Positions 8,652 to 20,400 are shown, counted from the stretch's first letter. The stretch: 64,000 nucleotides of DNA from Adiantum capillus-veneris (GCA_014529385.2 CM043960.1:79470832-79534831); one strand, 5' to 3'. The notes: generated by a model not told the origin, from the sequence alone. Program-made: numbers and translations.

Positions 8652-11600
8652 CAAACAGTACTTTGGTAAAGAGTGACATCAGCAGGATCTCCAGCATCAC
8701 GTAGACTTAACTTCAAACCTATTTCTATGGGAGTGGCAATAGGTTTGCAATCCTCAAGTCCAAACTTACATAGCAATGTTTCTATGTAACTTTTCTGACA
8801 CAAGGCAATACCACCATCACACTGCTTAAACTGTATACCCAAGAAATGATGCAACAACCTCAAATCTTTCATCTTGAAAGTAGCATTCAAATCAGCTCTA
8901 AATTCAGCAATATGTCTCTCATTTCGTCCAGTGATCAGCAAATCATCTACATAAAGAACCACAATGAGAAGTACATCACCCTCATGCTTTACATACAATG
9001 TGCTTTCTGTTGGACTGTTGCGAAAGCCTTGTTTGACCAAGTGAGTGTCAGCTTTTTCATACCAAGCACGAGGAGATTGGTATCTGCACAAAGCCTTCTT
9101 ACATCTGCACACTTTGTCCTCTTGTCCTTTCTTGACAAAACCGCGAGGCTGCGTTACATAAACTTCCTCAAATATGTCACCATTCAAGAGAGCAGTAACA
9201 TTGTTTGATTGATGTACATCCCAACCAAAATGAGCTGCCAATGCACATAGAAAACGCACAATAGTCATACGACAAGTGGGAGCAAAAGTCTCTTCATAAT
9301 CTATGCATTTTTGATGTGCATAACCCTTTGCAACGAGTCGAGCCTTATGGCGATCGATCTCACCATCCGGCTTGCGTTTTAACTTGTAAACCCACTTCGT
9401 ACCAATGGCCTTTTTGCCAGGAGGCAAATCACATAAAGTCCATGTGTCATTTTGTATAAGTGCATCATATTCTGATTGCATGGCAGCCATCCATTTTCTG
9501 AATTCTGTGCTTCATCAAAAGACAGAGGTTCCTCAACATCATGTAAGCTAGACACGGCCAAAGCATAATAATCTGATGCATAAGATGCATGGCGAGAGCC
9601 TGAACGAGTACGACTAGACAAAGGTGCATCCAGTTTACTGTCACGCAATGTATGCACCAACCCTTTTGGCATACCTCTAGCCTGCTCATTTTCAGCCCTT
9701 TCCTCATCAAGTACATCATGTTCAGTAATAGGCTGATCTGTAACATTTTTAGAAACCCCCATAGGTTGTACATTTGCCTCATTGGAATACCTTCAAACTT
9801 CCACCATTGAAAAGAGGCAACAAAGTGTCATAAATGTCGTTTGAGCTTACATTACTGTCTCTAGTACATGACAGCAAGGGCTGAACAGAATGTTCCACAA
9901 ACACTATATCCCGTGAAACCAAAATATACTTTGTTTGCGGGTGATACAACCTGTAACCTTTGCTTTCAGCACTATAACAAAAAAAAAAACATTTGACAGC
10001 CTTATCATCCAATTTTCTGCGCCGTGTTTGTGGAACCAAAGCTTATGCCAAACATCCAAAAACACGCATGTGCTTAATAGAAGGCTTTCTATCATGCCAT
10101 GCTTCATATGGAGTAATAGATTGCAAAGCTTTCGTAGGACACCTGATTAGTACATAAGTGGCACACATGATGGCCTCAAGCCAAAAAGAATGCGGCAAAA
10201 CTTGACTTTTGACGAGACATCGTGCCATTTCCGAAAGTGACTTGTTTTTCCTCTCAGCAACACCATTTTGTTGAGGTGTATAAGGCACTACACATTGGTG
10301 TTTTATCCCACGACTAGCCAAAAATGCATTAAATTCATGAGACATATACTCCCCCCCTCGATCGGCACGGAGGGTGGTGCCCATAGTACGTTTCGAGACA
10401 TTTTCAGCCATAGCCAGAAATTGTTTGAAGCACATAAAAACTTCGGACTACACTTTAAGCGGAAATATCCATGTATGCCTGGAGTAATCATCAATTAAAG
10501 TCACGAAGTAAAGGTAATTGCCCGAGGACAGAGTTTGCATGGGTTCACAAACATCACTATGCACAAGCTGCAACCTGCACGTGGCCCTAACAGAACCATC
10601 CTTTGGAAACTTCGAACGCTGCATCTTACCCAAAATACAGCCTTCACAAACATGTTTGATAGGTGCTTCAAGAGGCGGCAAAGAAGCAACCATATGAGAT
10701 TTTTGCAAACGCAGCAAACTGGCAAAATTCAGATGACCAAAACGTGCATGCCAAAGTTTTGCATCTGAAATAGCCCTTGAATCTGCCAACTGCATTTGCA
10801 AAATTTTGTCCACACTTGTAATACAAAGTGAGCTTATACAATCCACAACACAAAAGCCCAGATGCAACAATTTAATCACCAAAAATGAGATCATGAACTG
10901 TACATCTATCATTCACAAATGTGACTACAAGTCCAAGTCTAGCAAGTGCAGATACAGACAAAAGATTCTTCTTGATCCCAGGTACATAAAGTGCATCAAC
11001 AAGTGTGAAAGAACTGCCATTTGCAGCAGTAAGCACAATCTTTCCCAACTCCCTAAACCGGATAAGAGGCATTGTTGGCACAATTGACTGAATTCCCATG
11101 AGGGACAGACTCGAGAGAGGTGAACAATTCACGATGTGAGGTAATATGCTTTGTAGCACCACTGTGTCGAAATACCAGACATGTGACTCTGCAGCAACTG
11201 ACATGCATGCATATTGGACAACAGGATTGTAAGTGCACTCTGCACTAAAAGCCCATTCTGCATCAACATTAGCATCACAGTCTCCGTTCACAGAAGACTC
11301 AACTATGGCTGCATTTATATTGGAATCAGCATTTGCAGTGGAACCAGCCTCTTTCTTCTTAGCCTCTTTGGCCTTCAACTTAGGACACTGCTTGATCAAG
11401 TGATCATTAGCGTTACAATAATGGCAATGCATCTTCTTTCTGTCCTTATCACCAGAATTGCCAGACGCAGTGCTGCCAACAGAGGCACTAGGAACAGAAG
11501 TTTTGCCACTGGCAGCAGAACCATAAGAAGTGGCTGCATTGCTGTTACTACCCTTACAGCAATGTGTATAATGCATCAAACTTGACAACTTCAGGATTTC

Positions 11601-12193
11601 CTTGGGTCATAAGTCTCCAAGTACTAGCAGAAGTCTGTAAGAATCTGGTAAGGCATCAAGAACAGTCTGCACAAGAGAACCGTCTGAAATGACTTCACCT
11701 GCAGAAACAAGTTGCTCATTGATATCCTTGACACAAGCAAGGAAAGTGTCCATATCATCTTCCTCATGTATAATCTTCGACTCCAGCTCTTTACGCAAGC
11801 AGCAAAGCAATTTTAGCCTCGTTGCGACTTGCATAAAGACCAGCCAAAATATCCCAAGCCTGTTTTGCAGATTTTGCTTAACGAATGTGAGGAACAATGG
11901 TGCGCTTCACAGACAATGCAATTAATGCATGAGCCTGCGACATCCCAACGAGATTGTTCTGCCATAGGCAAAACAACACTAATAGCAGCAATTCTTGCAA
12001 CAAGACTTGCCACATCTTCAACATCGCCTGCATCCTCAGAACCAGGACGTACATCAATGCCCTGCACAATATTCCAGACGCCCTTTGAAACAAGAACATG
12101 TTGCATCATGTAAGCCCACATAGGGTAATTGTCACCATCCAACCTGTCCTCAGCAGTAAACATTTTGAACACATCTGTGTTGTTGTCAGCCAT
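8652..12193 (-). pseudogene. Copia polyprotein remnant of A (gag-protease-integrase-RT)
   Basis: The gag start is the ATG at 12193 (MADNNTDVF). Reading leftward: gag to about 11600; zinc knuckle (CHYCNANDHLIKQC) and protease region 11588-10872; integrase 10912-10043 with HARFGHLN and CEGCILGK zinc ligands, and LRADRGGEY with AERKNKSL for the DDE centre; linker 10039-9379; RT 9490-8652 with YVDDLLITG. Every segment is close to copia B. Differences read here include frameshifts near 11600, 10870, 10440, 9780 and 9490, and in the protease the FDSG site of B reads FDT with a frame change. It is a clear pseudogene. Confidence 0.9.
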
Positions 12194-12541
12194 GGTAAAT
12201 GTTGCACCTGATGTGAAAACTGCCTGTAAAGAGGAGAAACGAAGCGGAAACAACACGTGCTATATAGCACAAACCGTAGAAGACTGTAAGACACCTGTTA
12301 TGCAGGAAACGGCACTGACAAAAATTCTGCACAAAATGACGAAATTGCCTGTGCAAACCTGCGTGTAGTGGAAACGGAGGCCGAAATAAGCTCGTATTAG
12401 AAATCTGAGCAGACTAAGCTCTACGAGTTCTCCCGAAATATTTGTCGACGTGTGGACGCTCGCCAAACGTCACTGAAATCGGAGAAAGTGAGTAGGCGTG
12501 TGCTGGAGCAACTGGCGATTGAGCCCGTGAGGACGCAACAT

Positions 12542-12553
12542 GCTCTGATACCA
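12542..12553 (-). other. Primer binding site of copia A
   Basis: The minus strand is a perfect TGGTATCAGAGC, two bases inside the LTR. Confidence 0.9.
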
Positions 12554-12555
12554 AT

Positions 12556-12783
12556 TGTTGGAATTAGGGTTGCAGAGGAACGCACACAGCTTGGAGAAGA
12601 TGAAGGAAGCTCTAAGGCACACAACTGAGAGTGTATTACTTAGTGTGCAATGGAAAGATAGATAGCCCTAGAGTGATGGGCGTATATACAATGCATGGGG
12701 AAAAAACCTCCTAAAGAGGGAAAAAAATGCCTCGACGGTCCTAGCGTGTTCACACACATCACTACCACATGTATATGATAACA
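12556..12783 (-). repeat. 5' LTR of copia A
   Basis: 228 bp, TG/CA ends, followed by the target duplication ATATA (12784-12788). It keeps the GGGCGTATATAC box that the other A LTR has lost. Confidence 0.9.
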
Positions 12784-12788
12784 ATATA

Positions 12789-13809
12789 TTCTTGAGACAT
12801 CCTCAACAGAACCTCCCGATTCTGCAAAGTTTTCAATATTTTTTGAACTACATGTTGCTGTCTCAGGTTGTTCCTCCTCTGGCACCACCCTACAGCCCAC
12901 TTAGTACTCCAAGGTGGTACCAAACGTATTGTACGTACTGTACGTTGTTTCGTACAGGAAAAAAGTTTATGTACGTAAAAATACGTACTCTTGTAAAATA
13001 AACTCAATTTACCAAACTTTCTAGGACATTTCTGATAAAAAAACAAGAGAGGGCAACAACTTTTAGAGACATTCAAAGACATGTTTTACAAGACAACCAC
13101 ATATTGTGTAACTACTGCAAGAGACTTCAAAGTTTAGACGACATTGATGATTGAATAGGCATATTAAAGCTCAAATGAGGACAGGTTTAGTGGCCCATAA
13201 GTCAACAAAAATGCATCAAAAACCCTCAGACACACTCTTCTCCCAAAAAGAATTTTTTTAAAAAGTGCCTTGTACTGATCGATATGTACCGTATGGATCG
13301 TACAGCACGTCCGTACGGTACGGAACGGATCCGTACGTACGTTTTGATCCTACCTTGTAGTACTCTATTCTCATCGGGGGAGTTTTTAAAAATATGGTTC
13401 AACCATCTGACGGCAACCGCCTGTGCCACCACCTCACCCACCGCCACCTAGGTATAACGATTGGAGCCCGTATACAGACCCCTATCATCCACATCTTGGA
13501 TTTGCACTACATCAATCAAAGGATTTCAAGGATGGTGGATCTACATTAAAATTTTTCATCTTTTCGAGTGGGAAAGATAGAAAGAAAGCCTTACAATTGC
13601 TGTAGTAGTTTGACAATATCTATGCTCTGGGGAACGACACTAAAGAATTAAAGATCTCTCACGCCGCCGGTTTTAAGATAATGCTATGTAATGGTGGACT
13701 TGGCAAGCTTTCAAGGACTTTGAATATGGTCAGTTTGCTAGAGAACTTGAGGCCGAGCTGGCCAGAGGGCAAATTCATAAAGTTGGACCACTCATTGGTG
13801 CTCTTTCGA
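12789..13809 (+). pseudogene. Ty3-like gag fragment of element D
   Basis: Coding remains on both sides of the short element at 12910-13357. The first part is Pro-rich (VVPPLAPPYSPLSTP); the second, from about 13417, reads PPPPRYNDWSPYTDPYHP, then FFIFSSGKDRKKALQLL, a stop, and QFDNIYALGNDTKELKISHAA, with AFKDFEYGQF in another frame. The KKAL-x-LL-x-QFDN pattern is the start of a Ty3 gag capsid domain. It is broken by the insertion, at least one stop and frameshifts. Confidence 0.55.
12910..13357. mobile_element. Non-autonomous DNA element, 8-bp target duplication (hAT-like)
   Basis: 448 bp flanked by the perfect direct repeat TAGTACTC (12902-12909 and 13358-13365). The ends are imperfect inverted repeats: CAAGGTGGTACCAAACGTA on the left and CAAGGTAGGATCAAAACGTA on the complement of the right. 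Subterminal regions are unusually rich in GTAC/CGTACG words. No transposase is encoded. An 8-bp duplication with short ends starting CA fits hAT; P-type elements also give 8 bp. Confidence 0.8.
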
Positions 13810-14495
13810 TGTCACAAATCAGCCCTACAAAGGACGCCCCACTTTTAGGGCTGATTTGTGCTATGCGCCTCACTTTTAGGGCTGATACATGTTCAAGATA
13901 GATGTGATAGATGCCATGTGGTTTGTACCATTGATGCATGTTACATGATTGATTGATTAATCGATAAATATTGTTGCCCTTGTTCTATTTTGCTGATGTA
14001 ATCGAGGATGATTACTATGTTCTCAACGGCGGGTATGTCACATAACACATGACACAAATCAGCCCTAAAAGCGAGGCACATAACACAAATCAGCCCTGAA
14101 AGTGGGGCACCCTTCTTTTTATAAGCTAACAATTGAAAAGCCAAAGGTCGGACGAATGAAAAGCCAAAGGTTTGCCCGATGAAAAGCCAAAGGTCAACAC
14201 CGAAAAGGCTAGGCTAGTACCTGTATGAAGACCTCTTGGGAGCATTTTTAACCATCATCAGTTATTGGGTGATCTCTCTCTTTGAGCATTTGTGAAGACG
14301 ACCAAGGCTTTGAGCTTTCTTGAAGATGACGAAGGCTTGAGCACTTGTGAAGCTCAACAAGGCCTTGAGCACTTGTGACAACAACTTGTATTGACCATCT
14401 TTTGCAATATAAAAGAAATACCCTATGGGGGTGCTTGTCTTGAGTGCTGATGCTTATATGGAAGGAACTCCGTCTTCGTGTGTCTCTTATGTTTG

Positions 14496-14539
<44 letters not shown>

Positions 14540-14581
14540 AAGTGTTTGCTATTGTGATTCACTATCTGTTCTTAACGTACA
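13810..14581 (+). repeat. LTR-like segment related to D
   Basis: Starts TGTCACAAATCAG, like the D 3' LTR (TGTCACAAAATATT), and contains the shared core GCAATATAAAAGAAATACC near 14404, a TG tract (about 14500-14538) in place of the CT tract, and a possible end in ACGTACA. Three copies of TGAAAAGCCAAAGG lie at 14131-14193. I could not find a matching target duplication, so the limits are tentative. Confidence 0.4.
13836..14108. repeat. Inverted-repeat (foldback) unit
   Basis: Left arm GCCCCACTTTTAGGGCTGAT... (13836-13889) pairs with the right arm (about 14052-14108) over roughly 55 bp with few mismatches. Each arm holds two copies of a TTTTAGGGCTGATTTGTG word, and a further copy at 13813-13826 makes a smaller hairpin. 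No coding capacity and no clear target duplication; possibly a MITE. Confidence 0.65.
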
Positions 14582-15544
14582 TAAAGGTTTCATTTGATCA
14601 CCATTCAAGGGTACCATGGCAAGGTAGACTTTCACATCATGCAGTTAGCGCATTGTAAAACACTTTTTGGCATAACGTGGCACGACAAGAACGATGCTAC
14701 TATTTAGATCCAAAACTGAACCATTACTTTGGTGTAGAATGACAAGCCAGTCGTACTTCCAGTTCAACTGACCGAGACCAACCCAAAATTATTTCAATTA
14801 TTTGTATCTAGATACTTTTGAACTTTGTTCGAGAATATTATGTGTAATTGGTTTGAAATAGGATTTATCTGTTTTGAACTTGTCTTGGTGCCGATTGAGA
14901 TTGCTTGATTTTGGTTCTGATGCTGTTTTCAATGCTAAGTTAACTTGGAATACCTCATGGCTCGACATTGGTCGGGGAGGAGTATTTAAGAGGAAAATTG
15001 TGATTGAGAACATGTGAATAGCTCATGGCTCGGGTCTTGATCTTCGGGGGAGTATTCATGTGGATGTGTATTTGGAAACCTTTAAACAATGCAGGCTGTG
15101 GTATGGGGAGCGTCTAGTTGTAAATAGAACCTGGGATCGATACATGTTGCGGTCTGGGGGCGTTTGGTTGTATATGGCCCTTTGAATCTCATGGCCTGGA
15201 CTTCGGTTAATGGGGGGAGTATTCATGGGGAAGTGTGGCCTTTGAGTTTCTCATGGCCTGGGACCCAGGGGGATATTCATTGGGGAGTTTATGTCTATAT
15301 GTCTTGTGATTGCATCTATAATCATCTGTCTTGCATTGTGATGTGCCAACCAGATATGTTCCACATTGGGTGAGATTGCGTGGATATGTAATCTTAGTGC
15401 ATCGAGACACCTCTTTAAGGATAAGCGCGGTCTGGGTGTGATGGCTAACTTTGCTACACCGGAATATTAAGAGGTGTGATATGAAATTTTTGAACTAACT
15501 TGATTGACTTTTGCAATCTAATCGCAGACAATCACTCTTCTTTC
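14582..15544 (+). other. Degenerate repeats before the D 3' LTR
   Basis: Non-coding. Four degenerate copies of a unit with CTCATGGC(T/C)(C/T)GG followed by GGGGGAGTATTCATG occur at about 14954, 15022, 15187 and 15249. A second pair, at about 15091 and 15145, shares a GCGTCTAGTTGTAAATA / GCGTTTGGTTGTATATG word. The GGGGGAG part resembles a polypurine tract. Confidence 0.5.
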
Positions 15545-15556
15545 AAGAGAGGAGTA
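15545..15556 (+). other. Polypurine tract of element D
   Basis: CAAGAGAGGAGTA lies directly before the LTR start TGTCACAAAATA. Confidence 0.6.
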
Positions 15557-16077
15557 TGTCACAAAATATTGACGTGGCACTAACTGAAGATCAACCAACT
15601 TATTGAAGACGACCCAGGGGCCTAAAACCTTAAACTGAAGACAAAGAGTTAGGATTAAAAATTCTTGCCTTGATCTAACTTGGAGATCTTGGCCGAGGGG
15701 CCTAAAACCCCCAAAACCCAGGACCTCAAAATTACGTAAAGCTGATGACATGGCATACTGTACGGACATCTTGGATTTCGCGCTGACAGCTTGTACGGAT
15801 TTCTGTAATTTCCGCTAGCTGATTCTGGACGCCAGATTTTGGATCAAGAGCTTTTAGAAGTGTGAGTTTTTCATGTAACTGCTTTTAGAGGCAAGGGGTC
15901 TTTAAATATGGGCAAGAGAGTCTCCTTCTGGCATCTTGAACTATAGAGGAGTAGAGGAGCCCCAAGAGCTTGTACCTTGTTGAAGCAATATAAAGGAATA
16001 CCGAAAGGGTGCCAGGGTTCGGGGCTTATGTAGTCTAGAAGTGGAACCCCGCCACTCTGCGTCTCTCGCGTGGATTT

Positions 16078-16119
<42 letters not shown>

Positions 16120-16195
16120 TTGAGTTGTTTTGAAGGGCCAAAAGCTTGTTCTAGTCTGTTCTTTTCAGTTGGCACGTGGTGCCATTCCATTACAC
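15557..16195 (+). repeat. 3' LTR of element D
   Basis: 639 bp, from TGTCACAAAATATT to CCATTCCATTACA. The core promoter TATAAAG is at 15989-15995, a CT microsatellite at about 16079-16118 lies about 85 bp downstream. The last 230 bp match the 5' LTR remnant at 2580-2827. Confidence 0.8.
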
Positions 16196-16271
16196 ATACA
16201 CAACTTTGGAAGGATCGGAGAGGATGTGTTCATAGGTTCAATTCCAGGAGCCTCGCACCAAGCTATGGCTT

Positions 16272-17405
16272 TGTCACGTGCACATCTAACCCTATGTGCA
16301 TGTGGACAAGCTGTTCCTACTTCTAGGGTTTAGGTAGCCTAGGAAGTGTTATGGCAACCTTGTGAGCCTGTACGTGGGCCGAGCATGTCTAGGCACTTAG
16401 AACAGCTGCATACCCTCTCATTGCACAACCCAGGATCATTAGCATCATGACCCAGTACCCAGCATGAGCATTTCCCACCGCATGAACCCAGCGTCGCGAC
16501 AACATGTGAACCACCACTTATAATTCATTTATTCTATAAAAGTGAGTTTTTGCATTTAACCAAATCGTGGGGGCTAAAAGGAGGGCTGCTCGACCCAATT
16601 GCAAGTAGATATAAAGGAAAGGCCTTGGCGCTAGAGACAGGCAGAAGACCAAGAGAGTTTTAGGTGCACAGTAGCAAGACGTGCTGCAGACCAGCCTTCC
16701 AGTGTTTTCTCAGCATGAAGACCTGCGTTTTCAGCCTTAAGAACCAGCGTTTTCAGATCAGCCATTAGCCTTGCAAGTACCCTCACCACCCGATTGCAGA
16801 TCCTTGCCGGATTTCCCACCAGAACCCATATCAGCCTAGTGTTTTCAGTTTCAACAGACCTCAGCCAGCGTTTTGCAGATTTAGCCAGATCAGCCAGTGT
16901 TTTTGCATTTCAGCCCTTGCTCGCCTCGACGGTTGCAAATCAGCCCCGTAGAACCGCTACAGTAGGAGATCAACCGCAGAAGTACCTAGCATTTTCAGTT
17001 TTCAGCCTTGATGTCGTCGTCGTCGACATCATCGTCAAGTACCACAACCAGATTTTGTGCAATCTAAAGCAAATACCTCTCTAGCAATAGAGAGGGGGGC
17101 CCTCGGAGGGGGGTTTGGGACCCTGTCTAGTGTCGTCTCTCTCTCTCTCTCTCGCACTCTCTTGCACTCTCATTCACAATTTGCATTCCACTCTCTTGTT
17201 TTGTTCATTGCACATTCTCTCCTTGTCGGATAGATCTTTAAGGTCTCTCAGATAGTTTCCTACGACGTTAAAATACTCTTCTTCTTCTTCTCATCTCATT
17301 AAGTCAAGGAAGGCTCTCCCTTCCCGTTAGTAAAAGGAACCTTGAGCACCCACTGATCACTCATCTTGAGCCATACACCATCATTCACTTCCGTTGTACA
17401 TTACA
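16272..17405 (+). repeat. Solo LTR (F) of the element E family
   Basis: 1134 bp. It starts TGTCACGTGCACATCTAACC, like the E LTR (TGTCACGTGACACATCCAAC), and ends TTCCGTTGTACATTACA, aligned with TTCCGCTGCACCTAACA of E. A TATA box (TATAAAG) is at 16610, CAGCGTTTTCAG words fill 16690-17010, and a CT tract is at 17136-17153. The flanks are GGCTT (16267-16271) and GACTT (17406-17410), a target duplication with one change. No primer site or polypurine tract adjoins it, so it is a solo LTR. Confidence 0.75.
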
Positions 17406-17757
17406 GACTTTTTGAATTTTGATACTTTGGTTGCCTTAGCTATGCTATTTGGAGTACAGATATGGAGACCCTCTATAGATTATCATAGTCGTCAGCGTGG
17501 ACATACAGATGGGTGGCGACACATGGAGAGGCCAATTATCTCCATGATCTCAAGGATGATCAAGGCTAAGGTCTCGGTTCCTGTCACAAATTGCCAACAT
17601 GTCAAGCCACTGAAGACTAGGCGGGTTAGGGTTTCCTAGACTTAACCCTAGCCTTATGGAATAAGCAATGGTTGTAATAACCTTGGTGCCTTTTACTTGT
17701 CAAACTTGACCTTTTGGCAAATTACGCATGCTCATAGAGAGTCATCCACATCTCTCC
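17406..17757. other. Unassigned spacer
   Basis: Between the solo LTR and element G. No gene or repeat boundary I can support. A GGGTTAGGGTTT word at 17622 is too short to be a telomeric tract. Confidence 0.4.
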
Positions 17758-20105
17758 TCAAAGTAGACCAATGAAAGAATGTCTCATTGTTGCATCTATG
17801 CCACGATGCCCGGCATACGGTGGGACATGGCTTTCTACCATAACTTTATGTCGCAATGGCCTAGTGACACATTGTCTTCCATGCATCATCATAAAACCAT
17901 CCCTGAGGTTGTCCATCTTGCAACCGTTTAAAAGTAGCATGCTGGTCCTTCATGTCAGCAAGCTCATGATGAGAAGGATTTGACACAACTGAAATTTGTG
18001 GCTGTCTTGACAGTGTATTAGCCACAACATTCTTCTTTCCTTCCACATGCACAATATGAAAGTGGAACATAGTTGCCCATCTCATATGATTTTCAAATAA
18101 CTTTGACTATGTCAAAAAGTATCGCAAGGTTTGATGAGCTGTTTGGACAACAAAATCAGCACCTAGCAGGTAGTGTTTCCACCTTGAAAGCACATGAATC
18201 ACGGCCAATAGCTCTTTCTCATAGATTTGCATAGTCTTTTCTGGCCCTTGTAAGATTCTGCTTTCATAGGCTACTACCCGACCATCTTGCATTAACATTG
18301 TCCCAATACTATTGCCACACGCATCACACTGGACCACCAATGATTTCGTGAGATTAGTTAAAAAGATTATTGGATCTGAATTCATCTTTTTCTTCAAGAG
18401 ATGAAAAGCTGAAATCTCTTTTTTTGTCCATTTGAAAGTGACCTCTTTCTTTTGCAAAGCATGTAGGGGTGAAGCAATCTTGACAAAGTTTCGGATGAAT
18501 CTTTTGTAATAGGAACACAGTCCCAAGAAGCTATGGACATCATGCACAATCTTCAAGTCTATCTATGTCTTGATTGCTTCAACCTTGGCAAGATCCATTC
18601 GGACACCATCCTTTGACACTATGTGGCCTAAAAAGTAGATCTCTTCCAAGAAGAATTCACTTTTTGTGGGGTTGATGAGCAACTCTATGACTATCAACAC
18701 ACTAGACAAGTGACGCCTATGCTCCCCTTCATTCTTCGAATAGACTATCATGTCATCAAAGAATGTGTCAACAAACTTTGATGTGGACGGAAGATCCTAT
18801 CCATCATCCTATTGAACGTAGCAGGAGCATTTGTAAGACCAAATGGCATCACTAAGAACTCATACAACCCAAATAACGTTCTAAACGCAGTCTTGTGCAC
18901 ATCATCTGGCGTGATACGAATCTGATGATACCCACTTTAAAGATCTATCATGCTGAAAATTGCCGCACCCTCTAAACGGTCAAGAATATCATCAATCCTT
19001 GGAGCAGGAAACCTATTCTTGATGTTATTCTAAAGTATCGCACGGTAATCATTAATACACATGCGCCAAGAGCCATCCTTCTTCTATACTAGAAGCACTT
19101 TGGAGCAAAAGCGTGAAGAACTAGGTTGGATCATCCCTTTTTCTAACAAATCCTGTACTTGGCTCATAATCTCTTTCTGCTGGCCGCACTAACTCTGTAG
19201 GGAGGTCTATTTGGTGGGCTACAACCTCTATTGCATGATCCTCAGGCCTCTTCGGTGGCAACTGAGACTGCAATGAATCAGAAAAACAGTCACTAAACTC
19301 TCGCAAAAATGCTGACCTTTCTTTATATAACATAGATAAATTTGATTGACAATTATTTGGAACATCACGTGAAAAAGTCAAGTACGCAGAAAACTGATTT
19401 TTAATTACAGAAGTGATAGTCGAAGCTGATACAATAGGGACAAACTCTCCTTTGAACTTTACATCTAAGATGTGAGTTTTGCCCCTATGTGAGTTGGATG
19501 CCTGCAACAAAAAGGTGATCTTTATGTTGTAGGCATCCAACATTTTATGTACACGGAACATCCATGGGATCCCCAACAAAGCATCGCATCCTTCCGGTGG
19601 CATGATGTAAAATTCTTCCGTGTCCACATATGACTGAATATGCAAACGCAGCTTTCCAATGATGGGAGTAGCACACTCTAAATGCCAGAACATGCCAAAC
19701 CTACCTTTGCTATGTACTCTATTTCTTCAGCTTTAATGCCCAACTTGATAGCCAATTCCGGTGAGATAAGAGTTTGACTTTGCACCTGGATCAAAGAAAA
19801 TAAGCGCTGTTTGATCCCTAATTTTACCCCACACTCTGCATAGCTCATTGGCATCAGAATTTGGCTTTTTGCCCACCATATCTGGCACGAAACCGGCCAA
19901 GGGTTTGGGCTTCTTTTCTTTTTTGTCCTTTTGAGTCAGGTGGCCTCTTCCTCTGTGGACAATCTGCCGCAAATTGACGAGGCTGAATTTTTACGCATTC
20001 ATAAAGTTGTCCAATCTGCCTCCTGGGAAAATTGCGTTTCCGAAAGCAGTCCCATTCGCACTTCTGAAGAAACCGTCACCACTGTCATTCTTTTTATATC
20101 AGAGT
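17758..20105 (-). pseudogene. Ty3 protease-RT-RNase H-integrase fragment (element G)
   Basis: Reading right to left: a poor Cys-rich remnant near 20060; retropepsin (19972-19540) with ALIFFDPGAKSNSYL, where Pro replaces the usual Thr/Ser, and CDALLGIPWMFRVH; RT from about 19200 to 18570 in shifting frames, with [25 protein letters not shown] and the active site [10 protein letters not shown] near 18760; RNase H with QCDACGNSIGTML and KELLAVIHVLSRWKHYLLG; the RNase H end (VVANTLSRQ); and an integrase zinc segment, HVPPYAGHRGIDATM, at the left edge. Gag, the integrase core and LTRs are absent. Multiple frameshifts make it a pseudogene. Confidence 0.85.
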
Positions 20106-20400
20106 GAATAGTGATAAGCTTTGAATGGGCATGTCCATCTCAGTGGCTATGCCAGCTTAAGACTTTCAAAGGTGCGATGGATTCTGCTCATGCTTTGCAG
20201 TTTGATTTTATGGTTAAATCAATTTTTATGTTTCAACTTATATACGTTGGCCTTATTGAAGAAATTTTGATTCTTCCATCCTACAATGACTTACCAAGAG
20301 CTTTACAAAATTTTCAAATGTTTGCATTGGTTTGTATAGCAATGGTGCCTTACTTTTTTTTAATCAGAGAAAGGGTAAGCATTTTATGAATTGGTTGCAG
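20106..20400 (+). other. Possible intron or spacer upstream of the exon-like ORF
   Basis: A hydrophobic open frame covers 20111-20389 but resembles no family I know. The last ten bases, TTGGTTGCAG, look like a plant splice acceptor just before the next feature. Confidence 0.3.

Larger units (their letters stand above)
2961..12783 (-). mobile_element. Copia element A, split by element E
   Basis: Same family as the intact copia B at 29120-34297. The LTRs are 2961-3179 and 12556-12783; both begin TGTTGGAATTAGGG on the plus strand. The flanks carry the 5-bp target duplication ATATA (2956-2960 and 12784-12788), so the two halves are one insertion. The LTRs differ at roughly ten positions plus a short indel, many of the changes being C/T or G/A transitions, so this copy is clearly older than B. 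About 190 bp of the RNase H region are missing where E entered. Confidence 0.9.
2580..16195 (+). mobile_element. Ty3-like element D, host of the nest, heavily interrupted
   Basis: A plus-strand LTR element. The end of its 5' LTR (2580-2827) and a decayed primer site (2829-2840) are on the left; gag fragments lie at 12789-13809; a polypurine tract and a full 3' LTR are at 15545-16195. The two LTR segments share the run from AGCCCCAAGAGC through the TATA region to GTGGTGCCATTCC. It has been split by copia A (target duplication ATATA), by copia C in its 5' LTR, and by a short element at 12910-13357. RT and integrase were not found, so it is either deleted or non-autonomous. Confidence 0.7.

Noticed and set aside
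8846..9208. Plus-strand open frame of 120 codons (and the matching one at 30271-30636)
   Set aside because: Antisense of copia RT, present in both copies because the copies are homologous.
13810..14581. Target duplication for the LTR-like segment (TTCGA against TTCAA near 14605)
   Set aside because: Would need a different LTR end and one mismatch; too weak to claim.
17616..17640. GGGTTAGGGTTT as telomere-like repeat
   Set aside because: Less than two units; such words are common in plant DNA.
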